A stretch of DNA of 64,000 bases from Blakeslea trispora (taxonomy: Eukaryota > Mucoromycota > Mucoromycetes > Mucorales > Choanephoraceae). The position numbers and the translations under genes were made by a program. Shown one piece after another: positions 32,980 to 45,671 of this stretch; the first letter of the stretch is position 1, and the number at the start of each line of letters is the position of its first letter. The stretch lies in assembly GCA_025331445.1 (NCBI GenBank), contig JAIWNE010000023.1, positions 62,001 through 126,000 on the forward strand, in the 5' to 3' direction. The notes beneath the pieces are model-generated. The model saw only the letters and a program-made list of their open reading frames with translations, had not been told where the DNA came from and ran no database searches.

Positions 32980-35413
32980 ATGGTTGTAGACATTGGCAAT
33001 GTTACAAAGATACAAGTTCTTGATGAACCAAATGCTATACATGCAGGCTATAACCTCATGCAATACATAGCCCACGATGTTACTACAGTTATAGGGAATG
33101 TATCCAACTATGTTGTTATCACTGATGTGAACATAGCTTCTATCTATCTTCAGCCATTACTCTCAGAGTTTCGCTCTTGTCTATCGCCTCATCAAAGACT
33201 TTTGTCCCGTATCTTGCCATCAGGAGAGCAAACAAAATCACGTCAAGCAAAAGCTGATATTGAAGACTTTTTGCTCAACTCTTCTTGTACAAGAGATACT
33301 TGTTTCATTGCTTTAGGTGGGGGTGTTATTGGCGACCTTGTTGGCTATGTTGCCTCTACATTCATGCGAGGCGCTCCTTTTGTTCAAATTCCGACAACTC
33401 TATTGGCAATGGTTGACTCAAGTATTGGTGGCAAGACAGCTATTGATACACCTCATGGAAAGAATTTAATTGGTGCTTTCTGGCAACCAAAAAGAATTTA
33501 CCTCGATTTAGCAGTACTTGGTACTCTTCCTAAAAGAGAGTTGGCAAATGGAATGGCGGAAGTAATCAAAGTAAGTTCTCTTCCTCCTTGTTTTCTGTTG
33601 TTTTCTCTGTTCAGATTACTAATGGATAACTTTAGACAGCTGCCATTTCTAGTGAATCAGAATTTATTAAATTGGAAACTGGAAAAGACAAAATCAAGAG
33701 AGCTATTTCAGGCCTAAGTAAATCAGCCAAGAATTCACCTGATGAAGGTAAAAAGAAAGAAACCCCATATAGAAGAGCAAATAGTCTGATTGTTTTGTTA
33801 TAGAATTGGCAAAAGAATTCTTGTCTAGTGTTGTATGTGCTTCTGCTCGATTCAAGGCTAATGTAGTCACTCAGGATGAAAAGGAAGGTGGATTGAGAGG
33901 CCTCTTGAACTTTGGTCATTCGATTGGGCACGCATACGAGGCAGTATTATCTCCAGATTGGCTTCATGGTGAATGTGTCTCTTTGGGTTTAATTCACGAA
34001 GCTGAGTTATCTGTTAGTTTGGGCCATTGTTCTCCTTCGGCAGTTGGGCGTCTTACAAACTGCTTAGGTTTATACGATCTGCCTACTATTGTTGATGCGA
34101 AAACTAAATCAAGGCTCTTACTGTCCAAAGTAATGACTGCTATGAAGGTCGATAAGAAAAACAAGGGTTCCCAGAAGAGAATTGTCTTGATCAGTCAAAT
34201 TGGCAAAACATTTGAACAAAAGGCATCGGATGTTTGTGATGAAGCAATTGAGGCTGTCCTCCTGAAATATGTCTCGACGAAGCAAGACTCAGTCGGCAAC
34301 AACCAGCCACAAGAAGATCCCCTCAAAAGCCAGATCAACGTATCCTTTGAGCTTGTTGCTACTTCAGAACAAGCAAAACCTCTGATTTCTGAATTATGCA
34401 GAATGCTTTCAGACAAATACGATATGATCATGAATGCAAGTAAAGACCTATGCCATATCACCTGTGCTCCTTCCATGGTCTCAAAAGGCCATTACATAGT
34501 TTATTTTGTCACTGAAGCCGGTACTTCAACTGTTGATTGTACCTTATCATGCTTCGAATATGTCATTCCTTCAGCATCAAATGCAAGCACAACAGAGACA
34601 TGTCGAGATGCCTTTCGCTTCTTGCAACGTATTGCCTGTCAGCAGAAATGTCATATTACTCCTTCTAGTAGAAAGCAAAGCACGTTTGTCACATTGCCTG
34701 TTTCCAACTATGATCATGTCTTGCCAAGTCTAGTACAGCAATGGGTCGAAAACACAGACGCTATTGAATACAGAGTCGATCACTTGGATTGCCACAATGA
34801 TTGGATCGAAACTGCTGGCAACCAACTGATGAAGCTTCGTCAGAGCTCACATCTGCCAATTGTATATACTGTGCGTACTGAGCCTCAAGCAGGAAAGTTC
34901 AATGCTTCTTGGATTGATCTCTACCTTGAGCTCGTTCAATGGGGTCATCACTGGGGTTGCGAATACGTTGATATTGAAGTAAACACACTCTCAGATGAAC
35001 AGTTGGAATCCGTAATGAAATTGAATCAGCTGTATCCTGCAACCAAAATTGTTGCCTCTTTCCACGATCCTCAACGCCAATATAGCTGGTCAAGCAAGGA
35101 CATGAGAGATGTTTACTTTAAGGCAGCTCAACTCTTTGAGCGCCATAGGCATCAAGGCGTTATCAAGATTGTGGGTTATGCAAGAGATTTCTATGACAAT
35201 ATTGAACTTGAAACCTTTCGCCATGAGGTAGACCCACGTCAAGATAAGAAGTTAATCATGATAAATATGGGCCCCTATGGTAAACTTTCAAGAGTTGCGA
35301 ATAACTTTTTGAGTCCTGTTACACATCCTGTATTACCTATGGTAGCAGCACCTGGTCAATTATCTGTGGCAGAACTTTCTACTATAAGAAAGGAATTAGC
35401 TATGGATAAATAA
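32980..35413 (+). CDS. Shortened AROM protein: 3-dehydroquinate synthase fused to type I 3-dehydroquinate dehydratase
   Basis: Three exons (32980-33570, 33636-33747, 33804-35413) give 770 residues. Residues 1 to about 390 are an AROM-type DHQ synthase: [69 protein letters not shown] and VDKKN retain the known NAD-, zinc- and substrate-binding residues. Residues about 520-770 are a type I DHQ dehydratase with EYRVDHL, the catalytic His in SFHDP (about 655), the Schiff-base Lys in IKIVGYA (about 689) and GKLSRV. Between them lie about 125 residues I do not recognise. The usual fungal AROM also carries EPSP synthase, shikimate kinase and shikimate dehydrogenase; all are absent. The two retained steps are consecutive (DAHP to DHQ to dehydroshikimate). 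It converges with DOA10, stops 85 bp apart. Confidence 0.9.
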
Positions 35414-35498
35414 TTTTTTTTTTATTGATCATTGGCTTCTTGCAAAGAAACGAAATAAACACTAATTTCTGTTGTTTTTTCTTTTTTGGTTTTTTTTT

Positions 35499-38400
35499 TT
35501 ACTGATCGAGATTATGCAATGTTCTTCCTACAAGATAGTTATCTTCTCGAATGTTCTCTGCCAATCTTGCAACGATCTTGTATAAGAAATTTGTCAAGTA
35601 GTAGCTTCCCACACCTATCAATGCAACAGGGTACACAATCTGCATAAACTTGAATCTTAATTCTGGACTTATTCGAGCTACAGAGAGAAGAGATTGAATA
35701 GGTATACATACATGCATTTTCTTTTATACAAAACTTACTTATGACTTTTAGGTTTATATATGCTATGATAGAAGGGAGTCCGATAGCAGCAAGGCAGAAC
35801 AGCGAGAAAGGGCTTATAATTTGTTCAATGCATAACCTTACGTTCATGTTATGAATGCCTTCACGGAAGACCTACAAAAGCGAGAAAAAGAAGAAGCGAT
35901 TGATAAGTTTGCAGCTACAAAAAAAAACGAAGACTTACATTATTCAAAGCCCTGTGAATTCTGTTGTTGGGAAGTAATTTCACAACGAAGTGAAGAAGAA
36001 TCATAAAAGCAAATCCATTAACCCAAGTAGTTGCAACTTCGATAGAGTATTCTTCATCGTTCAATTTTTTGAGAGGCAATATGGAATACAATTCAATCAA
36101 AATTCCAAGACTAACTGGTATCAGTAAGCCAAAGGAAATAGCAAAGACGAACCATTTATATATCTATTGTTTTCGGTTTCTTTAGAAACAAAAAGCTCAT
36201 TTTTTGCCATATCATTTGATAGCTTACCCAACAAGACCATTGTTTTGTGCGATACCACATAGTCTCAAGTACGCCCTGAAGTGATGTTTGACTGGCTATA
36301 TCCCTAACAGTGTTGTATATCTGACAGCAAACCACACCAATGGAAGTAATAACAAAAGCACCGACAAAGAATGAATATATATCGTGCACCTCCTTTTCTT
36401 CGCTGTTTAGAATGATATCAAACAAAGTGCGACCAAGCAATATAGGTAATACTACCATCGAACATAAAAAGAAACTGCAAGAAAGCCACATAAATCCCAC
36501 AAAAGCGAGTATCCTTTTCTGGAATTGGGGAGGGCCATAAACGATAGTTGTGTTAACTTCTTCATCATCAGTAGCATTCACTGCAGGATGTCCCAGCTGT
36601 CTTTCTGTTTCGTCTAGAGGTAACAACGTACATGGATCAACAGGAACAAGCATACGTCTTCGCTCGGCGACAGGGACATTGTCATGTCGAGGTACTCGTA
36701 GAAGCTGTCCTTCCCATATGTAAGACACATCATGGCCAACTATGTTTTCAATGGTGCCATCCTGAGGAAAGCGCATGGGTTTGGTACGTTTCAGCCAGGC
36801 AACCCAATCATGATATACCAGAGCTCCTTCCTCATCTGCTTTCCGTTGGCCAAACAAAAAAGAAGAAAGGCGAAGTTGGCGACCAGTAAACTTCATCCAA
36901 CTTACAAACAGTTTTTTCAGGATTACCATAGGCTTGAAGTGTTTTACTAACGCAGGAAGTCCGAGTTGAAGAATAATAAGATCAACAGGAACCACAGACA
37001 GAGGGATTCTAGAAAATCTAATTAGCATTAATAAGAGAAATCGAAAACAAAAACAAAAGGGCATCAACTATGTAGAACATGGTTATTTCGTTTTTCTTTC
37101 ACTTACGAGAAATTCCATCGAAGAGGCAGTATAGCTTGTCCGCTTGTAATGTCGAGAGCATGTACTATTCCACCTACCCCAACCATAATGACAGCCAAGT
37201 AAATCAAAGCGCTAGCGATGATCTTTCTCAATTGGAAGAGACCGGGGCGTTCAATGATTTCACGAATAGGATGGAATTGTGGATCATTAGGATCGCGGAT
37301 AAACCACATGACGCCTGGCCTCAAGACACTACGACAGTAGTTCACTAGGACAGCAAACACAAACATGAAACCGGTACCCAAAAACCAATGCAAAAATACG
37401 GATGGCACTGAATTCGATGAAAATAAATCTGAAAGGCTTGGAGTAGAACGCTTGAACAAAGGCAAAGTAGAAAACTCAAGAAGGTAGCCACAGATAATTG
37501 GAAACAACACGAGTTCAATAGCAATGAATAGGCCTACTTTCAATATAATGCCTTGATGACGGAGGGTTTCTTGTGCAGTACGACCTAATGCAGCTGTAGC
37601 TACCCTGTGTTGTGCCGAGCGAGTCAAGTACCAGCAACTGAAAAAGGCGACAACTGCATAACCAATTGCGATACAGAGAAATCGATCAAGAGCTGTTTGA
37701 CGAATAGCAAGTGCTTGGTAGCGTTGGAAGGCTGAATGCAATACAGGCTTCATTTCATCAATCAATCCAGTAAAGTGATCTACAAGCGATAAGGAAGAAT
37801 CTTGTGAAACAGGCGAAATCGTTGAAGGCGAAGTGATAGCGGAATTGAACATTGAATCAAAGAGGGAAGATAAATGGTTGTATAAAGATGAAGAAGCAAA
37901 ATCTTCTAACAGAGGTTGAATAAAAGGTCCAACAATATCAGTGGAAACCCAAAACAACAAATCGACAAAAGGATCTGTTAGAAGAGATACAATCTTCAAA
38001 GGAAGCCGTACCAAGTCCCAAATTTCAGTCATGACAAACAACATGCCAATGAGGTAGGGCATCCAAACAGCAGCACCCAAGCTTAGGGCAATCAAAAGTC
38101 CCATTAATGAGCAGTTTTGAAATAAGGACCACAAGCTGCCTTGCATTCCAATTGCTTCCAATATACCTTCAAACTCTTCTGCTTCCTCATCATTATCTGG
38201 ATTGTTATCAGCGTTATTTTCCTGAGGTTGCAATGGTGCTGGTGGAATTTGATCGTGTTCGTTTTCTTCCAAGATAGGTTGAATGCCAACTGGTGCCTCA
38301 GCATGCCTCATGCGAGGAGCGTTTGGTGGATGACCTTGAAATACTAATTCAGGCGGTAAAAAGGGGTTCTCAGGAACATCTCTGTCTTCGTATCGACTGC

Positions 38401-39699
38401 CTATTGTCATGTTGTTAAAAGGCTCTAAGCTAGCAGCTCGATGGAAACCAAAAGTAGATTGACCATCTACATTGGGCTCATGAAAAGACCCTGTTCGAGA
38501 AAAGGTAGGAGGTAGAGAACTTGCGCGTGTATACTGGACTCCTTCACTCTGCCCAAGTCCCTCGATTTGTAAAGATGGTATTTCTTCGTCATTACCCCAA
38601 CTTGGAGAAGCAACGGGTGACGGTGATTGTTCTGTCCAAGGAATGTTGTGAAAAGTAGGCTGTACTTGAGGATCAAGCAATTCGTTTGGTTGTTGTTGTT
38701 GTTGAAGGTCGATATGTGCTACAGCAGGTATAGGATGAGGATCAAGAATAAGCTCATCGTCTTCATTCAATGGTGCCTCCATGGGTATATTTTGCACAAT
38801 CCATTCTCGCAGTAAAAAGACGGCAACAAATACAATGATGACAATACAAGTAATAACCTGACCTTCAAAGCAATCTGCCAAGAACGAGCTAGTAAACAAG
38901 ACGGCTCTTTTTCTTTAGCTTCACCTGTAACATTGAGTATGTTATTTTCCTTACTGTATTGTGAGTCGAGATTTGTATTCTTCGAGCCAAGTCTGAGTTG
39001 TATTGGTAGCCATTGTCTCGTTGTAAAAATAATCTGATCCACCACTAATTTGATGCTTTACTTGTTGTAATCTTGATAGATGCCTAGATAAACTGGCTCC
39101 TAAAGAGAAATACGATCTCCAAATCCATATGGTAAAATAAGGTAATAAAACTAGCCAGATGCAAGACACCAATATCATCCTTAACACGATGATGACTACT
39201 GACGCGAGCTTTTTTCTTAGTTGTACTAGAAATAATCGCACGGGTATTTTATCAGGCATATCCGCTCGATACACTAATTTTTTTTTTAAATAAACTATCA
39301 TACAAAGTTTGAGTATGTTGTAATCATTTACCTGGCGTAAAATTAAAAGGATGCTCACAAAGTTCACAATATCTATGGGTCTGTTTTTAGTACTAAAGTG
39401 AGAGGCAATCAAATAGACTACTGGGTCATACTTTTTTCGGCTGTGAGCTAGCCATTCTGTTAGACTAAATTGGTTTTAGTTGTTTCAACATTGACTGATA
39501 TACTGTCTTTTCCCCCCTACCAATCTTGGTGAACATAACGAATGCTTCCAGCACATTTACAAGGATGAAATAAAGGCTGCTCAGGTGTAGCTTCTGACCG
39601 GCAGACTCTGCAAATTTCTGTGAAAGTCCAAGTTAGTCAAGAAACACTAGCAAGTATCTCAGTAAAGCATAGTGTACCCTCTTCTTCTTCTTCCCTCAT
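35499..39699 (-). CDS. SSM4: ER RING-CH E3 ubiquitin ligase Doa10/Ssm4/MARCH6
   Basis: Ten minus-strand exons (39699-39678, 39617-39521, 39464-39432, 39372-39332, 39273-38955, 38912-37107, 37017-36228, 36163-35939, 35871-35739, 35677-35499) join in phase to 1214 residues. The N-terminal RING-CH (C4HC3) is spread over exons 2-4: [19 protein letters not shown], then CELCEHPF. It is followed by TM1-2 ([20 protein letters not shown]), an acidic, Pro-rich linker of about 230 residues, and many membrane segments. The conserved TD-like core ([34 protein letters not shown]) and the C-terminal [13 protein letters not shown] are typical of Doa10. By family knowledge it ubiquitinates misfolded ER and nuclear-envelope proteins. 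Two acceptors 9 bp apart (after 37018 or 37009) are possible for exon 7. Confidence 0.93.
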
Positions 39700-40524
39700 A
39701 ACTTCAAAACACCAAAAAAAGAAAGGGAAAGAAAGGACACCAAGTAAATTTCGTACTCAATTGATCAGGTTCTTACATTTAATTGGGCAGATTATTTAAC
39801 GGCATTTTTGTTATCTGTCCTACCTTGCTTCATCTATACAAACACTGCATTATGCTGACAGTTTGTTCCCATTTGCTTAAGGAAAAGAAAATTGTTTTAT
39901 AGATAACAAGAGAAATTGGAAATGATGAACATACACTTGTTGATACACTTTTATGCCAATCCATTGAAAGCAAAGCAGTCAGAAATCAACTCTGAAACTA
40001 TTCTTGTTCTTGATGCTTCTTCAACTGTGTAGTTGACCAAAAAAAAATAAGAAATGTTTGATTCTATCAACAGCTTGATACAAATGTAAGTTTCCTCTTG
40101 TTCTTACACAAAGAAACAAATGCTTAACCTAGAACACACAGCAATGAGCTTCATATTCGTGAATCAAGAGCTCTTGCTTCATACACTTTTGAATACCAAT
40201 GCATTGAACAAAAAAGACAAGAAATGTAGATGCATTCAAAAATGATGAGTTCCTGTGACTGTATAAGCGTACGATATTTCAAACGAAATGCATTAAAAGA
40301 CTTACTCAACACCTAAAACTGTGTGGACTTTAAAATTTGATACTCTTTTTTTTAGAGTAAGCAGAGTGCATGGCTCATTTGCTTTTTTTTTCTTTTTTTC
40401 GCTTTCGTATTCCACACAACTTTCTTTTTCTTTTTTTCTGCTTTGGCCTCTGTTCTCGTCGACTTGAGACGAAAATCAAACCAGAACAAAACCGTTTCTA
40501 ACAAAGAGAGAAAAAAAAACACAC
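39700..40524. promoter_or_regulatory. Divergent promoter region of DOA10 and the AVT-like transporter
   Basis: 825 bp between two outward-facing start codons. It contains a diverged local duplication (about 39943-39988 and 40176-40222, shared ATACACTTTT, CCAAT, CATTGAA, AGAAAT). No gene is visible. Confidence 0.45.
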
Positions 40525-42747
40525 ATGGAACGCTCAGTCAATATTGACTTACCCGTAGAACAGGTTGCCAAGGTAGTAAAACGCCATCTTGTGTACCATC
40601 CTGCCTCGTCCTCTTCTTCCCTCATTCCACCACGCCCTCCCATTCAGAAACATCACCACAAACAACGTCAAAAGCAACGACAAAGTCGCTCGAAACAGCC
40701 TACTTATAACGCCCACCATCTCTTACCTGGTGGATCTGTTCTAGACGAAATATACAAATGGACAGCACAAGTGGAACAAAAGCAACATAAAAGAACTCGT
40801 ACCCAAAGCATATCTCTACCCATCACCCGTGACTATCAGATGGATCCCTCCCTTCAGTCGTTGAAACAGCCTGGAGGTTTCCGAAGACATTATGTACTAA
40901 CGCGAGCAGCTAAACAAGGAAAACAGCCTCCCAACTTTGTCACATCAAGCTTTGTTGAATTTCTGTGCTTATATGGTCATTTTGGAGGAGAGAATTTAAG
41001 TGATGAAGAGAGCTCGTCTTCTGGTACAGATTCTGAGCAAAGCTCTTTGGACGAAGAGAGTAGCGATGAAAGTAGCCATATACCTGCAGAGGGCGGAGTT
41101 ATGGCGTATCGCGGTCCTTTGCTTAATAATGCATCGTATTCCTATGGTGCTACAAGCAGTTCAAGAGAGCAAGAGCTTTTGCCATTACCAACAACGTCTT
41201 CAAAGCGACCTTTAGTTCCTGTGAAATACAAACAACTTCAAGTACGAGAATCATTACCCCTCTTATCTAGATCAAAGCCTGGTCAGACACTTCAAGGAAA
41301 GGCAACACCTGGAAAAGCCATGTTTTTGTTGCTTAAATCATTTGTAACAACAGGTATCATGTTTTTACCGAAAGCGTAAGTAGAGGCAGTTTTGTTTTCC
41401 CTCTTTTTTCACAGTATGAGCTCAAACTATTATTTCTTTCATGGGCGAGAATAGGTTTTATAATGGTGGGCTTGTATTTTCTATTTTTGCTATTGTTGCA
41501 TGGGCCTTGATCTCCCTTTGGTCATTCTTATTACTCGTTCAAACACGTCTAGTAGCTCCTGCTAGTTTTGGTGATATGGGTGGTGTTTTGTATGGATCAC
41601 GCATGCGCATTGCTGTTTTAGTAGCCATTACACTGTCCCAAATTGGATTTGTTTGTGCCTACATGATCTTTGTGGCAGAAAACTTGCAGGCACTTGTGCT
41701 TGCTTTCTCAAGATGCCGTGTATTGATCCCTATGCATCTACTTATTTTGGCTCAAAGCTTTGCTTTTATACCTTTAGCGATGATTCGAAAGATTCAACGA
41801 CTGTCTGTTTTTGCTTTGATTGCAGATGTTTTTATTGTGATTGGTTTGATGTACATCTTTTATTACGATTTCCTTGAACTTTCAACAACTGGCTTGATGC
41901 ATGTTGAGATGTGGAATCCAGTCCATTTTCCTCTATTTATTGGAACAGCAGCTTTTACTTTTGAGGGCATAGGGCTTGGTAAGAAATAAAAAAAAAGGAG
42001 GGGGGAGGGGGATGATTTGAGAGGGAGGAATGAAGCCATGAGAAAGAGAGAAAAGAAAGGTGCACTAACTAAACACTAGTGATTCCTATTACTGAGTCGA
42101 TGAAGGATCCCAAGGAGTTTCCTCGTGTCTTGAGAAGGGCACTTACTGTCATTACATGCTTGTTTATCTTGATGGGTGCTCTTTCTTACATGACATTTGG
42201 AGATGAAGTACAGACAATTATTCTATTGAACTTACCTAGCAAAGATCCTATGGTATCATCTATCCAGACCCTTTATTCTCTGGCCATCTGTCTATCAATC
42301 CCTTTACAACTTTTTCCAGCCATTCGAATCATGGAAAATGGGTTGTTCACTACCAAGTCAGGTAAAAACAATGCAGTGGTCAAGTGGCAAAAGAATGTGT
42401 TTCGTGTGTTTGTTGTGTTTTTGTGTGCAGGAATTGGTATTGTTGGTAGCAAAGACAAGTTGGACAAGTTTGTTGCACTCATTGGTGCCTTGTTCTGTAT
42501 TCCCCTTTGTTTCATCTTTCCTCCTCTATTCCATATGAAAGCATTAGAGCTTCCTACTGCTCGACGTATAGCTAACTTTGTATTGATTGCATTTGGTGTA
42601 GTCTGGTAAGTAGGATAGACACATCTCTTTTTCTTTAAACTCACCTAAGAACTTAGTATGATATTCGTTACCTTTTCAACACTGATACAATGGAATTCGG
42701 CTGATCCAGTCGATCCAGTAAAGCAATGCATCACTCACAGACTATAA
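40525..42747 (+). CDS. Vacuolar amino-acid transporter, AVT3/AVT4 (AAAP/SLC36) family
   Basis: Four exons (40525-41375, 41455-41978, 42080-42605, 42657-42747) give 663 residues. The N-terminal 270 residues are cytosolic and polar, with Ser/Glu-rich and basic stretches and the family motif LLPGGSVLDEIYKW. About eleven membrane segments follow, starting with KAMFLLLKSFVTTGIMFLPKAFYNGG, the hallmark first helix of the AAAP family. TAAFTFEGIGLVIPITESM matches helix 6 of Avt3/Avt4/SLC36. Yeast Avt3/4 export neutral and basic amino acids from the vacuole; the direction and substrates here are inferred. The long charged N-terminal extension is usual in fungal members. It converges with the D-amino-acid oxidase gene (157 bp between stops). 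Confidence 0.9.
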
Positions 42748-42904
42748 AAAGAGGATATCACCCTCTCCTTTAATTTATCCTCCTCCCTCTCTTAAATGCA
42801 TCTATATACATATACCAATACATATCTATGACATTCTACATTTCTTATTATACAAAAAAAAAACAAATACACACAACAACCAGATTTATATTGATAGACC
42901 TTTC

Positions 42905-44352
42905 TTATAAATGAGAAAGTAGTTGCCTGATACTGTTGGACTTGTTCTTGATGATCGAATGCCCTTCATGAACTAACCTGGCAGCTTCTTGTGCTGTGCC
43001 CCAGCTTGACTGATACCCAGCACCACCATGTCCATAATTATGCGTAATTAATGTTTGCTTGCCTGATGGTGAAACTTAATGATTTTTTGAGTATCATGAC
43101 AGATCAAGTTTGAATGTCTGTTACTTACTATAATATTGATTCTTAAGTACAGGTCCTCCTGCTCTGTTGGGACGTAATCCAACTATAGTTCCAACCACCT
43201 TTAGATCTTGTACACCTTTTCTTTGTAAGCTCAAGTCTGGACAATAGGCATATGCTCTCTGAAGGATGTCTTGTGTCACCTCATTGTTTATAGTTGGATC
43301 CCTGTGTTCTCATTGATTAATCTCTCTGTGTTTTTAAAATGCATTAAAAAACAACATACGTGTTTCCTTCATCTCTGGTTGTACCCAAAACAACAGTACC
43401 ATCTGATCTTGGTATAATATAAGTACAGCCTTTGGATGCTGTTTTTTTTTAAAAAAAAGTTAGGCTGCTACCCCCCCTTTTTTTTGCTTTTGTAAAGATA
43501 GATGACTTACTGTTTAGGTAAACAGCTTTCCTAATATGAGGTGCTTTGATAAGCACATTTTGTCCGCGTACTGGCACAACACTCTTGTCATTAACACCTC
43601 CTAAATTTCTCACGCCAACACCTGTACAGTTTACTACGATATCAACATCATCAGACATTGCCTCGGAGATACAATTTATCCTTTGACGACAATGTCTACC
43701 ACCCAACAAAAGATATTGTTTGAACAACCAAGGCAGATAGACCAACGAATTTATCAACACTAATAACTATGTGAATAAGTTTTCTTTTGAAGGAGTGTCA
43801 TCATTTTTCTTTTTTTACCTGTAGTATAATGGTATCCTATAGCAATCTCTTTGGGTAATTCTGACTTGTCGATAAATTGAAACTGCTAAAAAGTTAAAAA
43901 AGCACCTTACTTTTTTTTTTATATGTTTAACTTACTGTAGGGACAAGATCCTTAAACCATGGATTTTTCGTGTCGTCAGTGACATGTTCATAATAATCAT
44001 AGGCAGAGACAACCATGATTCCAGCTTCAGCAGCATGTGATTTAGCTAGTTCCCAGAACGTCTTGAAAGAAACAGAATCATAATCTATAAAGGGAATGCC
44101 TTAGATTTTGAGTCTCCATAAGTTCCGATACTTACGCTGTAACCGCACATCTGAATTAGGAGCTACTGTTCTCCATCTTGCTCCAGCACACGGCGAGGTG
44201 TATTCAGGATGGCTATCTCCAGGGAAATGTTCTGCTATGATAGTTACATTGTAGCCTTTTTGTCTAAGCAATAATGCTGTCGTTAGTCCTATAACGCCTG
44301 CACCAATCACATTGACTTTTCCCAGTGAACAAGATTCGCATAAAGTATTCAT
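42905..44352 (-). CDS. D-amino-acid oxidase (FAD), peroxisomal
   Basis: Seven minus-strand exons (44352-44136, 44084-43936, 43885-43819, 43759-43511, 43438-43360, 43301-43129, 43074-42905) join in phase to 367 residues, the family's usual size. The enzyme oxidatively deaminates D-amino acids to 2-oxo acids, ammonia and hydrogen peroxide. Evidence: the Rossmann FAD motif VIGAGVIGLTTALLL at residues about 14-28, WRTVAPNSD, the substrate-binding Tyr in CTYIIPRSDGTVVLG, the carboxylate-binding Arg in GLRPNR, and HNYGHGGAGYQSSWG near the end. The last three residues, SHL, form a PTS1 peroxisomal targeting signal. Whether it prefers neutral D-amino acids or D-aspartate cannot be decided from the sequence alone. 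Confidence 0.93.
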
Positions 44353-44867
44353 TTTTTTTAGAGTGTGAAAAAACAAAAACAAAACAAAAAAAAACTGTTT
44401 TCTGTTATTTATAAGAAAAAAAAAACCTTGTGAACTATAACAATAAAGCCCATCTTGTGTATCAATCAATTGAATGGCTATAAACTATGCTTTTTATGAA
44501 TTGTGATTATCATCTCTAAATTGATGCCCTCTTCATGGTTAAACACACAATTGTAATGAAAAAAAAGAGGTTTGTTGTCATTCATATTTGGAGTTGCTAT
44601 ATCAACAAAATCCAATGACGTCAATTATGCCAGAAAACCAGGACAAGTATAAATTGTATTTAATTCTAATGCAATACTTGACTCTTTTTACTAGTTTTTT
44701 GAATTATTGGTTTATGACAATCTATTTTCTGGTAGCTTTACAAAAAAAAAAAAAAAATAAGGAAAAGGGGGTAAATATAGATTGCAAGTACAAGTTGTGT
44801 GTGTGTGTGTGTGTATATATATATGTATGAATTTATATGTGTTGGTGTGTGTGTATGTATATATAAA
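44353..44867. other. Intergenic with (TG)n/(TA)n microsatellite
   Basis: Contains a poly-A run near 44742-44757 and a TG repeat running into TA at 44796-44825. It includes the D-amino-acid oxidase promoter and the zinc-finger gene 3' UTR. No gene was found. Confidence 0.6.
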
Positions 44868-45671
44868 TTAGAGGTCATCTGTAAAGATACCTAAAGAGTC
44901 AATAGAGGCTGTATGATGCTCTTCCTCATCATCGTCAATGACGATAGACTCTTCATCTTCACTATCATCAATCTGAATGTCTTTTTCTTCTTCATCCTTG
45001 AGGCGATGGTTTTTGTTGATACCAGCCAAAATAGCAGCTGCCTCTAACATCTGAACCTGCTGATGTTTAGTTAAAGGCAGCTTCTTGGTAATTTCCCATT
45101 CTTCAGAGTGTTCCCAACGATGTTTCTGAAGACAATTGGGATGCTTGTATGATTTTCCACAATCGTGACAACGATACTGACCATTGAAGGATTCTGAGAG
45201 ACCACGACTTTTCCTTCTGGTGTTCAGACTGTTATTTGAAGTGCTCAAGACATCTTGTTGTTTAGAGCGATTGTTGTTATTGGCATTACGAATCGTCAAT
45301 CCTCCAGTGGCTGCTGCTGTGGCTGTTGCAGGTATATGTAAAAAGGAAGGATTAAAGGATGAAGATATCTTTCTATTGTTATGAGTGGCTGGTTTTGTTG
45401 CACTTGTTGGATGCTTTTGACTAGAATGATCGATGGTATAGTTTTCTGGAAGTGAACTAGAGCAATCCTTCAAGGTCATATCGTTGAATACAGTCTGAAG
45501 TGAGTCTCTACGACACTGTAACTGAGGAGGTAGTTTCTGTTCGCTGATAACAACAGAATTCACATTTTCTTCTCCACAAAAAGAACTTGGAGGAGAAGGA
45601 AGACAACTGTTCTCTTTTGCGTTCTGCTCTTGTTGTTGTTGAATGAGTTGAAAAGTGAGCAAAGATGACAT
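44868..45671 (-). CDS. Single C2H2 zinc-finger protein, putative transcription factor
   Basis: One uninterrupted minus-strand frame of 267 residues. One C2H2 finger is visible at about residues 164-186 (YRCHDCGKSYKHPNCLQKHR, then WEH). It is followed by a conserved-looking helix, LTKHQQVQMLEAAAILAGI, seen next to such fingers in fungal proteins. The N-terminal 150 residues are Ser/Asn/Gln-rich and probably disordered; the C-terminus is acidic (DDSEDEESIVIDDDEEE), which could act as an activation region. A single finger is weak for sequence-specific DNA binding, so partners are likely. The target is unknown. The start codon is the first Met of the frame. Confidence 0.8.
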   Translation of the reverse strand: MSSLLTFQLIQQQQEQNAKENSCLPSPPSSFCGEENVNSVVISEQKLPPQLQCRRDSLQTVFNDMTLKDCSSSLPENYTIDHSSQKHPTSATKPATHNNRKISSSFNPSFLHIPATATAAATGGLTIRNANNNNRSKQQDVLSTSNNSLNTRRKSRGLSESFNGQYRCHDCGKSYKHPNCLQKHRWEHSEEWEITKKLPLTKHQQVQMLEAAAILAGINKNHRLKDEEEKDIQIDDSEDEESIVIDDDEEEHHTASIDSLGIFTDDL

